NCBI GenBank assembly: GCA_028551475.1
Contig: CM052355.1
Span: 434,001 to 498,000 of the forward strand
Direction: 5' to 3'
Length of the DNA: 64,000 nucleotides
DNA from: Casuarina equisetifolia
Taxonomy: Eukaryota > Streptophyta > Magnoliopsida > Fagales > Casuarinaceae
In this document: positions 38,098 to 50,030 of the stretch, one piece after another
How positions within the stretch are numbered: position 1 is the first letter of the stretch
How the letters are laid out: each line of letters begins with the position of its first letter
Notes under the pieces: model-generated
Databases searched by the model: none
The model's input: the letters and a program-made list of their open reading frames with translations, nothing else
Told to the model about the DNA's origin: nothing
Made by a program: the position numbers and the translations under genes

Positions 38098-39676
38098 GGT
38101 CAAGTGTGATCTTCTGTTGAATTTTCCAATGCAAAGGTGAGTTATTCTTTGACATTCATGTTTTCTTTGATAAGCTTAATTTTGGCTCTAGTCTCGTTCT
38201 GTTTAATGATGTGTTGGGGAAACTCATTTATGTACCATAGTTTAACCTGGAGTTATCCTCTAAACTTTTAAGGAATACAATTCTAAAGTGTAACTTAAAG
38301 AGTCGGAAAATTTGTCAGTGCCATTCCTCTTTTTTTATGATGTAAGTGAAGTTATCCATGACTTATTAAGTGCAAGAAAGGCTTCCAATGTTTCCCCGTG
38401 CCTCAAAACTAGAAATTATTAACAAGGTGCAGCATTGTACGTGAGGTTAACTTTCATGGGTGAGGCTATAGTTTTTCTTGACGTCTGAAATGTCAGTTGA
38501 GGGAATTTTATCTGTGATATCTCTTCGGAGCGCGGTCTTAATTTCAGCTATATGGATTGCATGAGCATCTGAGGCCCTTTAGGTTTTCTTTTATGAAATT
38601 CAACACAATTTTGCAAAGAAGTCTTGACCCATGACGGTTATGTTATTTTGTTGTTGTTAAGCAAGGGCCCAATTTAGCTGATAAAATTCATTCTTCTTTG
38701 TAGTATCAAACATATGATTTTTACTTTCCAATCTTGCTAACTTTTCTGCATGGTTCTTGAGCTAAATGTAAGAATTGTACGACCCTGTACTAATTACACT
38801 TTTATGTGCACAAAGCTTGAAGGGTATTAATATATCCTTAGAAACATAAAGGCTTTCCCACCAATTACTTCTTCCTTGCTCCTCACCATGATAAAGAGAA
38901 GGAATAAATTTTTAAAGAACACTCCAACTTAGCGAAAGAAATTCATGTATTAAGGAAAGATTATCCAGATCTTGGTAGGACCATTTTGGTTGATAGGGAG
39001 GGACAACGCTGCTTTTCAATTTTACATCCGTTTTCCGTAGTATCAGTGGAAACAAAGAAAGGAACCATAAAAAATCAATTGATTTTCTAACTTTAGATAC
39101 TAAGCAAGGTTGGAAGTGGTTACTGTTCTCTGGTTTTCAATCAACATCATCTGTCAGCCATTATGCACTAACAATATACTTTTTCTGTTTTGTAGTGAAT
39201 TCCTGGAGGGTGATCAGTCCCATGCTAACCAGGTGTCCTTGTAATCTACAGATCAATTTGTTGCTGTTTTTGACTTTCTCTGGGTACATTCCTTGTGTTT
39301 TTCTGTAATCATACCTACACTTAAAGCCGTGTAGATTTGTCTTCTGTTTTTGCAAGAAGCATCACAATTCTCGTGACACATTTTGTTGCACTGATACAAT
39401 TCACAATGCAGTTTTTAAGTTGGAATTCTTTTTCTTTATCATTGTTGGTCCCAAATGACTAGTTGTGAGAAGTATTTTACTCTGGTTTTGAATGACCTTG
39501 CTTTCTGTAGGTATGCATTGAACGAATCAACAAGAGTTGGCATAAACAGTAGGCCTCTAATGTTGTACATTATACAGGCAGAAGTGGTATTACTTCAGTT
39601 TTAACTTCAAATAAAAAGTTACAACCCTATTAAAGAGAGGATAAAAGCTTCTCTATAAGTTCTTTCTACAGGTTTG
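38098..39676. other. Intergenic region between convergent genes
   Basis: Lies between the 3' ends of the Sel1-like gene (+) and the CAN nuclease gene (-). Only UTR-like AT-rich sequence is seen. The 64-codon minus-strand frame at 39161-39355 has no recognisable features. Confidence 0.4.
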
Positions 39677-42636
39677 CTATCTTCCTTCGCGTTTGTCCTT
39701 TCTCCATTCCCATGGCTTCTCAGGATTCGATGAAGCCCACAGGCCAAGTCGCTTTGCTTGGGCCTCTTTTTCCCACTGTCATTATTGATTCAGAGATTTA
39801 AGTCAGGAGCTTAACACTTTGGGGCTACAAGAAAGAAGAAGAGATAGTTTCTTACTTTTGCAAGTTCCGTCCGTTGGTCGTACGCTGTGTAATGCCATGC
39901 AAACCCTTTCTTAAGCATTAATTCCTGTTAGTGAGAGAAAGCAAAGATACTTAGGTTCATTGATTAGAACTTAGAAGTGTATGTCGATTTGCTAGCAGTT
40001 TAGTGAAGCTATTAGTGGTACAAGACCTCTTTTGCTTAGGAGGTTTCAATTCAACACCTATTTTTTGCTTCCTTTTTGCCTAAATAGGAGAAAAAAAAGG
40101 GCTTGAAGAAGAGTACCTGCACGAATTTGCCATTGCAATATAAATCACCAACGCAGCGGCCATAACGATCTTCCCCATAAACAAGGACTCTCAAACACTT
40201 TCCTTGAACAATCTTAGTAAGCTCCTCTTTTGCTTCTTTTCCGTATGGCATTGCACTCTCCGGTGCATCGATTCCCCTGTTAAGAAGCCTATTAACCATC
40301 GCTAATGGGTAAAATGAAAGATTTAGATCGTTGTGTTCCATGAGATTGGTGGCTTTACCTCAGTCGAATTCGGTACTTACGGGCAAGGATTTCCTCGTTG
40401 TTCTGAAAATTGAGTACTCTGGATGATAGAAGAAAACAATTACAAATCCATATTATAAAATCAGATCTGAAACATGTGTTAGAAAGTTTATTTTCGCTTT
40501 AAATTTTATGGTAGATTGTAAGTGATATCATAAATTTCAACATCTCCCATTGCAGCTATTATAAGATAAAGTTTTTTTTAACAAAAAAAATGAAGGACAT
40601 GAGGAAATTAGGAGTTAGACTTGGGACCTCTTTGTTCCCAAGCGGCATGTGCTTCAAATGAACTACATGCTTACTAACAATCTTTGAGTTAAATTAATGA
40701 ACTTCGTGATTAATATTAGAGAGGAGGCGTTGTACCTAAACTATAAGTTTTGTAACTTCATTTATGTGTATTTGAGATTCTGATATTATATAAGAAAGCT
40801 TCTTTTACCCTTAAGACTGACTTATAAGAAGGAAGAAAAATACTTCGTGTAAAAACGAATTAAGTGACATAAGACATTTTAATACCAGGTGAAGAAGTCC
40901 TCTAGGCAAAACCTAGAACAAGGAAGTTAGATGACTAACCGATATCCTGAATCAATAATCCTTTCATGAAGTGCATCAGCTTCTGGATAATTCTTCTTAG
41001 CACGAGCTTGGGATCTTTGGACGGCTGCTATTTGCACATCTTTAGGAACGCACGACGACTCCCGGGGGTCTGTCGTGCTGACATACACCGTGACAGTATC
41101 TCCATCTGCTACAGCTTTTGCATCAACCTAGTCTCATTTCAATGATTCATCACATCAAAACCTAGCTCTAACTTGACCAAATACCGCTACATGGGTCTGA
41201 AAAATGGCATAGCTCTTACCGGCAGCGTCTGAAATTCGTACTTTACTCCTTCAGGCAATGATGTTGGAGCCCCGGCAGTAAGTTCGACGAGGGTATGAGG
41301 AAGAGGGAGACCATAGAAAGTCAATAACCCCTGCAGAAAAGCAATTACAAAACGTTTGTGATTTCCTTCTATTTCAATTCTAGGGTATCAAAGTCAGGCT
41401 TTTTAAATGGTTTAAGAGTTAATCCTTTCTTTGTGTAATCTAACTCGATCTAGAAAATGGGATAGTCTTTTGTTGTCAAAAAACCAAATTTAGATTGTGA
41501 AAAAATATTGGACAATGAAGTCTTATATTGAAAAGAAGAACACTTGTAATGTGTTTTATATTCTCTTAATAAAGTTTTTTAGAGAAGATCGACCTTATTT
41601 TCACAGAAATATCCAAGGAGTTATATGCCCAAAGAGTTCTTTATTGTACCTCAACATCTGCCTTTTGATGTCTTTTCAGCGTCTCAATGACAAGCCTAGC
41701 AGCGTCCTCAGGTGTTTTTGGAGGGGGTTTTGCTTCTCTCCATGCTTCTAATAGTTTTCTATACCTTCATATATTCTTTAAAATCAGGCTATTAGGAGAA
41801 CAAGATATAATAAATCGAGCATAGTCATTTCTCCTAATTTCCTAGTCTTCATTAATACCTCCCAATTTCAGTCAATGAGATGGAAATTCATTTAATCAGG
41901 AATCTTACCAATTAGCTTGAGCCTTCCTGGAAGAGACGACATGCTTGCAGAGTTCTTCTGGGACCTTTGAACATTGAAGATAAAATAAGACCAAGAGGAT
42001 GGAAATCAACTGCAGAATACCTGTTAACTTGAAAAAACTCGTAACTACATTCTTCATTTCTGCTAATACCGGAAAATAAAAGCCAACCAAAAAGTGAAAC
42101 CATGCTTGAATTATAGCAGCAATAACGCCAAATGAAAGTGCTGGCAGCTAAATCTCGTTCCAGCCGGACGAATACCTTGAAAATTCAAGGAAAGCGAAAT
42201 CTGGGATCCACTAGAATTTGAAAGAAAATCCTCAGGGAAAATATTTCATTCGGACCTGATAAAACCGACCAAGAATCATAGCTACTTTTTCTTAACGAGT
42301 CTACATTACAAGAACAGACAAACTACAAAATAGATGAACAAAATGGCTAAAGCCTAGACTCGAGAATAAGGTTCAAGGACTGGAACTCGGAACGGGGATC
42401 ATTCATCCTGATTTCTGACCATCTTACTTTTTCAGAAATTTTAGATGAGCTTATTTTACATTAACCATGGAATTCCAACATACCTGGGAGGTGATCTCAA
42501 AGTGGAACAGATCCTGCGCCAGAGCCGATACGCCGACGGTGGCCGCCGACACACCATGATGCCCGAATGATTCGGAGTCGCCGGCCGCCGAGGGCTTGCA
42601 ACATTGCCCATAGAGAAACCTCAGGGCGTTTCCCAT
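39677..42636 (-). CDS. CAN: Calcium-dependent staphylococcal-type nuclease (CAN1/CAN2-like)
   Basis: Nine phase-consistent exons (42636-42484, 41964-41909, 41764-41650, 41330-41220, 41127-40940, 40418-40359, 40276-40117, 39924-39856, 39775-39677) encode 336 residues. Arabidopsis CAN1 and CAN2 are Ca2+-dependent nucleases of DNA and RNA held at the plasma membrane by acylation. Here [15 protein letters not shown] carries Gly2 for myristoylation and Cys12/Cys13 for palmitoylation. The thermonuclease domain starts near [16 protein letters not shown]. By alignment to staphylococcal nuclease, the catalytic Arg, Glu and Arg are R226 and E234 in [13 protein letters not shown] and R268 in [14 protein letters not shown]; metal-binding Asp residues (DGDT and D231) are present. 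The end is [20 protein letters not shown]. All catalytic residues are intact, so it should be active. It is probably involved in programmed cell death or nucleic-acid salvage, by family analogy. Confidence 0.94.
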
Positions 42637-44471
42637 GTTTCAATTTCCTTAATCCGAAGCTGAAGTAGATGCTAATTCGTTCAAACACAAGCTAAGGAAG
42701 CAAAAGAAGAATCTTTCGTTACGAAACAGGTTTTGGTCTTGATTTTTTACTTTCGGCGAAGAATCTATGGATTTAGAACAGTGTAGGCGAGGCAAAACGA
42801 ACAGCCAATAAGGAACAGGGTGAAACGTGGAGTGTTTTGGTTTGTCATGCGTTGTTTGTGCGGCGGTAACCTTGGCGAGGCAGAAGATGTACCCGTCCGG
42901 TGTCTTGCGGTTAAATCTGTTGGTCAACGGGTTAACGTACGATTTAAGAAGCGTAGAAGGGCAGTTTCACTTGATCCGCCTGCCCGACGATAGGTAGAGC
43001 GCGTGGAAGATACCTTACCATTCATGCTCTTGAGGGATTATTTAGATGGTTAGGATACATCATTGGATCTTTCAAAACATAATCTCAATTATTAAAATTG
43101 ATAACTCATAAAAATGTCACAAAATATGATAGTATTTCGAGGTGGTAGTCTCAAGCTAGAGAATTGGAGGCACAACAATTCAATCTTGCAAAACATAATC
43201 TCAATTTAGTAACTCATTATTGAAAATGAGGTATAACTTAAATTATTAGATCATGATTTGATACCCACTTTTTATGAGTGATTTTGAAGAAAAATATTAC
43301 ATCTTAATATAATATAAGAGTATAAATTTAAAAGCAACACTTATAACGATATTCTTTTTATTAATAGTTGATTTTAGAGGAAAGAAAGGCATATAAGAGA
43401 GGGACTTATACCTAGACCTTAAGTTTTACATTAATAATATTATTACTAATTATATAAATGTCTAGTTTCACATTACTAAGATCTAAGTGTATGTATTTAA
43501 TTAAATATTAATGTGTTAGTTTGCTTCATGAATTAGCTTTTAAGATAAAAATATAATTACTAATAAATTATTGGTATGAATCCAAAAAAATGTTACATCA
43601 CTTATAACAAATTATGATAATATTTCAGATCTTAGACACCGTGAGGCTGAGCTGGGAACCCATGTGAATATGGACATAACCGGTGGGCATTGCACCAAAT
43701 TGCATGGACCGATGCTTGCCCAAAGGCCCAAAATGCAAATGAATATGGACATAACCCATGTGAATATGGACTACCTATTTTAGATCTCTACCATATTTGT
43801 AAAACCCAAAATGCAAATGCTATCCATGGGCTCTGTTTCACCATTCTCAGCTACCTAAGGCAAAAACAAAGACCTATCTATCTGTCAGGCATCAACGCGT
43901 AACTTTAGGGCACCGACGCTTACTCAAAGTGGCTCCATTATCACTGAAAAATGGTTAAGTATTCTTCTTTAACACAGTGCCCGAGGTTGTGGTTGATGGG
44001 ATTGATGGATATTCCAATTCTAAAAATGTACCGAAACAAAAAAGGTATTTCCCAAAGGACAATTGAACGGTGTTTGTGCTGCCAGCTATGGTTTTCTTTT
44101 TCTCCACTTACTTTTCTGCTGTCACTTTACAGTAACAAGACCTTAGATTTTCTCATTGCATCTTCCATTTTCCTCTTTTCTCTCAACCAATGCCACAGGT
44201 GTTACGATTTTGCACTCCATTAAAAGTCAACATAGATGGGAATAAACTCAGCTTTATCAAAGTGAAAATTCCCATCAATCACGTCAAGAATCCAATGCCT
44301 TAGTGGCCATTAGCGTCTATATATTTGAGGTTAATAAGCCAAACACAGAAAGGGCCTTCTCTCTTTCTTCCTCCTTTCCTTCTTGTTCCGCGGCCTTCTC
44401 CGGAGACACTTGAAAGGGTCGTCCGATATAAAGGTTATACTGCTGATCGATCCATAAATCCTTCCATTAGA
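42637..44471. other. Intergenic region between divergent CAN and HMA genes
   Basis: Both promoters lie here. At 43655-43820 short segments recur: CCCATGTGAATATGGAC at about 43659 and 43755, and CCCAAAATGCAAATG at about 43726 and 43805. Related CAAAACATAATCTCAATT segments occur near 43074 and 43188. No gene is supported. Confidence 0.45.
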
Positions 44472-44942
44472 ATGGGTAATGTAAGTGGCGTTTCACTTGC
44501 ACTTTCAATTGTTGTTTCAAATGTGTTCAAGAGCTAATTGTTATTTTTACTCCTTAGGTGGTGGAATTGAAGGTGGGTTTGCACTGTGAGGAATGCATTA
44601 AGAAAATCCTGAAGGCCATCAAGAAGATGGACGGTATTAGTTTCTTCTATCAGAAATCACTTCTATTTCTTTCGTTTAATTGCTTTATATAAGAAAACCT
44701 ATCTTACTTAGAAGAAAATCTATCAATATTAAAAATTTCTGAACAATATAAAACTTATATTACGTTATTGTAACACTCTATTCTTGTCCTTCTTGGCTAC
44801 AGATATTGAAGCATATGACGTCGATATGCAGCTCAACAAGGTTACAGTGACTGGAAATGTTACGACAGAAGAAGTAATCCGAGTTCTACAAAAGATTGGA
44901 AAGAACGCAAGCACTTGGGAGGGAGAGGATATGTGTTGTTGA
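44472..44942 (+). CDS. Small heavy-metal-associated (HMA) domain protein, ATX1-like
   Basis: Three exons, 44472-44480 (only MGN), 44558-44633 and 44803-44942, give 74 residues. The protein is essentially one HMA domain: VVELKVGLHCEECIKKILKA with the metal-binding pair C13-x-x-C16, then IEAYDVDMQLNKVTVTGNVT and TEEVIRVLQKIGKNASTWEG. Such domains bind Cu(I), Zn or Cd and act as metallochaperones or sensors. Leu replaces the usual Met two residues before the first Cys. The C-terminus is EDMCC-stop, so it has no CaaX isoprenylation box and is not a HIPP in the strict sense; the two terminal Cys might add a metal or lipid site. The 9-base first exon is supported by a good donor, an in-phase acceptor and the normal domain start, but the first exon is the least certain part. 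A truncated copy of the last exon lies at 53.7 kb. Confidence 0.85.
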
Positions 44943-45598
44943 GACAACCTTTCCCTGAAGGCATGGCTTCTGTGCCCGAAACGAATCCAATTTGTTGGGA
45001 TCGTACAAGCGCTTGGGAGAGGTTTGGGTGGAAGGGCAGAGGAAGAGCCCACGAGGAACAAGATTGGTAACGTCTGGATTTCTCGTAGAATGACTAGTAT
45101 TGTAAGATGGGTATGCCTCCGAAATTAATACATTACTACATGTATTTTCTCTCATCTTGGTACCTTTCGAACGTGTTAATCGAATGTCCTGACTACAAAT
45201 ATATAATCTATTGTGTTGCAATCATTATCTCAGGATAGATATTTAGGGAATTGTTTTTCCATTTTTATATTTTTGAATCAATATTAAAATAGTTCAACAC
45301 TCTAGTTTAGGCCTGAGCACAAGCTTTCTTGTGTTTTGATGTGTTACCGAAGACCGTAATCAAATAAACAAATCCAAAGAAAAGGCAACTACTAAATGCT
45401 TGATTTTATTTTTTTCTAAATTGAAACTAGATCTGAATTATTAAATCAGGCAGGAAGAGAAGAGTACAAATTGTACAAAACATGAAGTACAGGTGACATT
45501 CAAGTCACTTTTATCGTGTAATTAAAAATAAAAAAAAAAAAAAAAAAAAAACTGTCGAGCTAGGAATTAAAGACGAACAAGGGAAACGCAGACTCAGT

Positions 45599-46099
45599 CT
45601 ACCTCGGCTGCTGAATCGTTTGCGGACTCACTTTCACATTGACAATCCTGGGAGCCTTCTCTATATACCTGGGCGCTCGAGCTGAAGTCCGCGGTTTCCG
45701 CCATTTCAGAGCTCCCATGGCTACCAAATCCATGTAATAGTCCCTCTCTTCTTCCTCACCTGTCCAAAAGGGAAAATGTTAGCAGTTGGATGGGAAACAT
45801 GGACGAGTGAAACCGTCCGAACTCGGTCTCCCAAACTTACGCTTTTCCTCTACGCCGTACCCGTCGAAGAGGTCGTCGACGTCGGGGAGGAAGATTTCAT
45901 CGGCACTGGGAAGAAAAGGGTGGTTCTGAGGATCCTGGAAGCGTTCTTGGAGCCAGTAATCGCGGAACCAAGGGGAGGACTGCACCAGGGCCCACCATTG
46001 CTCGGAGAAGTCCTCCACCGTCCGGTAAGCCAGAGGCACGAACGACGGAGCGTTGGGATTCAAGGTTGAAGATGAAATTCTCTGCGAAATCACATCCAT
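45599..46099 (-). CDS. ERD15: ERD15-like protein with PAM2 motif, copy A
   Basis: Two exons, 46099-45841 and 45759-45599, give 139 residues. ERD15 proteins are small acidic stress and ABA-response regulators that bind the MLLE domain of poly(A)-binding protein. The PAM2-like motif is [19 protein letters not shown] (about residues 10-28), followed by the conserved [20 protein letters not shown] and LQERFQDPQ. The second exon ends in [16 protein letters not shown]. An ATG further upstream in the same frame (46198) is rejected because it lies beyond the TATA box. It differs from copy B at 54560-55060 mainly around [20 protein letters not shown]. Both copies are intact, with identical exon lengths and splice sites. 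Confidence 0.92.
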
Positions 46100-46167
46100 T
46101 GCAATGCACTTTGAGATAGGAATTCCGAGCCGAAGTGGATAAGAGCACGGGTTAAGTTCCAACTGTG

Positions 46168-46179
46168 TATATATATATA
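46168..46179 (-). promoter_or_regulatory. TATA box of ERD15 copy A
   Basis: A TATATATATATA run lies about 70-80 bp upstream of the start codon at 46099. The duplicate gene has a different TATA sequence at the equivalent place. Confidence 0.55.
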
Positions 46180-46199
46180 CAAATACTAACAGTGTCAAT

Positions 46200-47709
46200 A
46201 AAATGACATTGACTTAGATATTATCACATAAAATAATGTTAACTCGCCGGCCTCTTAAAAATTCAAGTTAAATGTGTTTCGTGGACATCGACAAGCCAAT
46301 AAATAATGCCGAACAAAATATGGGGTCCTAAACAAGCAACGCCTGCACATGGTTTTGCTCTAGAGGACGCTGTATGTTTTCAAACCCGCGTGGCTTGGGT
46401 CGTATAAGGGGTGCGATGATATGTCCTTGTTCTGAATCTATGTCGGCCGGTGAGGCACCGACGTTGGTAAAATAAACATAAAAGCCAGTGTTTAAGAGCT
46501 CTATGAAGATCTATCATGGCTTAAAGATGGGTTTTGATCGTGGATGTCAGAAAATCCCATTTCTTTTTTCGGAGGAAAGCCTGGTATTTCAATTGGCCAC
46601 CCTTCATTAATTTCATGTATGCAAAAGCTGAGGACAGTAAAGATGTTGGATTATCATAACCCGACACTAGACTGGTGGATCTTTCGCATAGTTAACCAAA
46701 AAAGTGATGTTTAGATTACTTGATCTTTCTTTACTGATCTTGCAATGCGGAGTATTTGTTTTCGGGGTATTAAGACAATGCTTATTTCTTTTCTCATTTT
46801 GTTCTTTCCAATGTTTAAACAACACAAAAGCTTGTTGCTAAGACAGGCATCTTCGACTAAGAAAACACATGAGACTTGTTTAAGAGTTTAATTCTATATA
46901 AAAAGTTAACTAAAAATTACACGCTGTTATTCCTTATATAGACAATTCTTTGATAGAATTTAAGTAATGTCAATTTTTTCTTACAAAATTCTTAACATAT
47001 CTTCTCTCAATGCACATAGCTTTATTATTAGGCATATTTTTTTAGTACCATGTTAGAAAGTATAATTATATCTAAAAGTTAATTTAAGAGTAGGAATTTT
47101 TCTTTGATACATATAGAATTCTCCAATAAGGATTTTGTTATACTATTTTTAACAAATAAAATGACAAGGATCAATACATGAATGATAGTAAAAATACATG
47201 AATTCATAAAATCAGAAAAAAGAAATGAAAAGAAAATTATATTGATAAAACTCTTTTGAGGTGAATACATCGATCTTTTTTTTTTTCCCTACAAACTATG
47301 TTTTAACTAGTATATTCTAAATGAATTTGCGTCTTGATTAACAAAAAATCTATTTATGTGCATGCAAATGGATACTCAGGAGAGGGACTCGCCTTCATGC
47401 TGATGGGTTGCCCGCAATTCGGTAAAAAATATTGGACTAAAAACAACAATGCAGCATTCATTCTAGATGGTTGAAGGATAATTTACATGGAAAAAAACAC
47501 AGCCGAAACTTCCACATCCTTCTCAAACCAAGGAAGACGGAGTGGACAATGCTTCATTGTCGCATTTTTTTTTGTCTAGACAACTATGTTTACCATATTC
47601 AAGTTTAACCGTCCAGAAAAGTCAGGAGATAAAAGCAAGAGGTTGATGTCTCCATCTTCTCCTTCCTCTCAAGGCCATGGTCTTCCTTGATCATTCTCTG
47701 GGGTAGATA
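46200..47709. other. Intergenic region between ERD15-A and CHX
   Basis: Divergent promoter region, all within duplication copy A apart from the segment absent in copy B. AT-rich with no supported gene. Confidence 0.4.
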
Positions 47710-49995
47710 ATGGCAATGGATCCAACGCCAACTAAGTTGGTCCCAGAAATAATCTCGGAGATGCGGAACAAGAGTTTGATATGCAACAATCTACACCAAA
47801 TTCGAAGCAAGAATGTTTGGTCTCATGGCAACCCTTTGCAGTCGCCAACAACTCTTCTGTTGCTGCAGCTCTCTGTGATTTCCGTCGTTTCTCACACGAT
47901 CAGTCTCTGCCTAAAACCCTTTGGGCTAGGTGTTTTGTCTCAGATTTTCGTAGGCTTCTCTTCCATTCACATCCCACTTATATGTCTGCATTATTTTCAC
48001 GATCTTTTCTGCTATTTGACCATGTTGGATTACATTAACAAAGAAAGTCCTAATTCAAAATTATTATCAATGTAAATAATACTTGAAAAAAATGATATAG
48101 CAAGAATAAATTGCAGCAAAAGATTCCACTAAAACTTTAAAATTTCTATAGACGAGTAAGGAAACCAACACAGTTCCTTAGAGAATTCTCTCCTTCATTA
48201 CTATAGGACTAGATATTAGACATTTGGGAAAAGATAAGTCAAATAGCTAGGAGAAAACCAAATGGTAAGTTGACGCATTTGAAGAGAATGGAATCACAGA
48301 AGAGGAATTGTTAGAAAACCTCTTTTTCGTATTAAATGGGTACGTAAGATAGAAAAATACATTAATATATAAGTAATATACATGTTATGAGACATACTAT
48401 CTAAATTTTAACATGTTGCCTTATACTAAATATGTATAAACACATCTTATAGAAACTTAATTTATGAATAACACAGTATCTTACTTAAAACTTATATTTG
48501 TTACTATATTAAAATGTTTACTTTCTTTTAAGAATGGTTCATAAATTTGAGGTAAATTAGAGGTGTTTGTTATCTTCATTTAATTTGACGAATCAACCCA
48601 TGTCAACAGGCTGGTATTGTACTTGGCCCATCCGTTCTGGGGAATTTGAGAGCGATGGCATTCTTGTTCCCGGCAAGAGGCATGATCGTGATTGAAACAA
48701 TGTCTAAATACGGCTTCATGTTCTACCTCTTTGAAATGGGAGTGAAGATGGATTCTAACGTGATGATTCAACCAGGACGACAAGCGTTGATCGTTGGACT
48801 TTCAGTATTCATGTTCACATTGTTTCTCTCTTTTTCATTACACATGACTTTAAGGAAATTTGTAACTTTGGGAACTGTCCTGGACAAGTCGCTCTTCCAT
48901 GTCGTCAGGGTACAGGCTTCAATAGGATTTCCGTACATTAATGCCCTTCTAACTGACCTCAAGATGCTCAACTCCGACATCGGCCGTCTAGCCCTCTCTT
49001 CATCACTTTTCTGCGATGCATTTGGCATTTTCGCATCAGTAGTTTTTATATCCATAACGGAATCCAAGGACGGCGGGGTACTAACACCGGTGTTGGCAAT
49101 TTTGTCATCGGCAGCACTTATAGCTGCTGTATGCGCTATCCGGCCGGCAATACAATGGACACTAAGCCATGTATCAAAAGGGAAGTCCATTAGCGAGTTG
49201 TTTATTTGGAGCATCTTCATTTTAATTAACTTGGTCGGACTTTTGAGCGAGCTGGTCGGCCAACATTTTATTTATGGGCCACTTATCTTAGGCTTGGCTG
49301 TGCCCACCGGACCGCCTCTCGGAGTAGCTTTGCTATCAAAACTGGATACTTTTGCATCACAAGTGTTCTTCCCCGTCTACCTCGCCATTAGCGGGCTGCG
49401 GACGAACATCTTCAAGATTCACTTCCAGGCCTTTTGGGTAATGAGCATCGTTATTTGCTTCGCTTGTCTGGTGAAACTTGGTGCAGCTATGGTACCAGCC
49501 GTCTACACTGGTATGCCGGTACGAGAAGCTTTCGTGCTTGGGCTTATTATAAACACAAAGGGCATCGTTGAGATCATGCTTTACAACATTCTGAAGGACA
49601 CGAAGGTGCGAAAAAAATCACGTAATTAGTAAGGAATTTTCATGGTTTGATCATGATTACTGTTATATATAATTAAGTGATTTTGCTAGCAGTACATGTG
49701 AAATTTTGTAGGAATGTCCCACGTCACTAGTAACATGTAGTGAAATCATTTATATATATATATATATGAGAGACTTTTAGACATGACACTAAGGTGTAGG
49801 TTTTCTCCTATGATATCACCCGCTAAATCCATAATGAGGGTGGGGTCGCACGCCATCAGCTTTGCCATTGAGTATTTCCTTACATCTGAACGATTTGTCC
49901 CTCTTTTTACTAACTAGCTTTTAGGAGGGAATAATTTTTTTTAATATGCTTTAAGTAAATACTTGATTCCCCCAACAAATTAGTAGTGTTAAATT

Positions 49996-50030
<35 letters not shown>

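Larger units (their letters stand above)
44840..48490. repeat. Segmental duplication, copy A (HMA 3' end, ERD15, CHX 5' end)
   Basis: Colinear with 53730-57010 in the same orientation, with indels. Shared landmarks are the HMA last exon and its 3' UTR, the whole ERD15 gene, the GGTGAGGCACCGAC segment (46450 and 55590), GTGCATGCAAA near 47360/55890, the GAGGTTGATGTCTCCATCTTC segment (47640/56110) and the CHX intron 1 start. About 520 bases of copy A (roughly 46530-47050) are missing from copy B. Homology resumes downstream of CHX (51720-52030 with 57240-57620). Confidence 0.9.
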
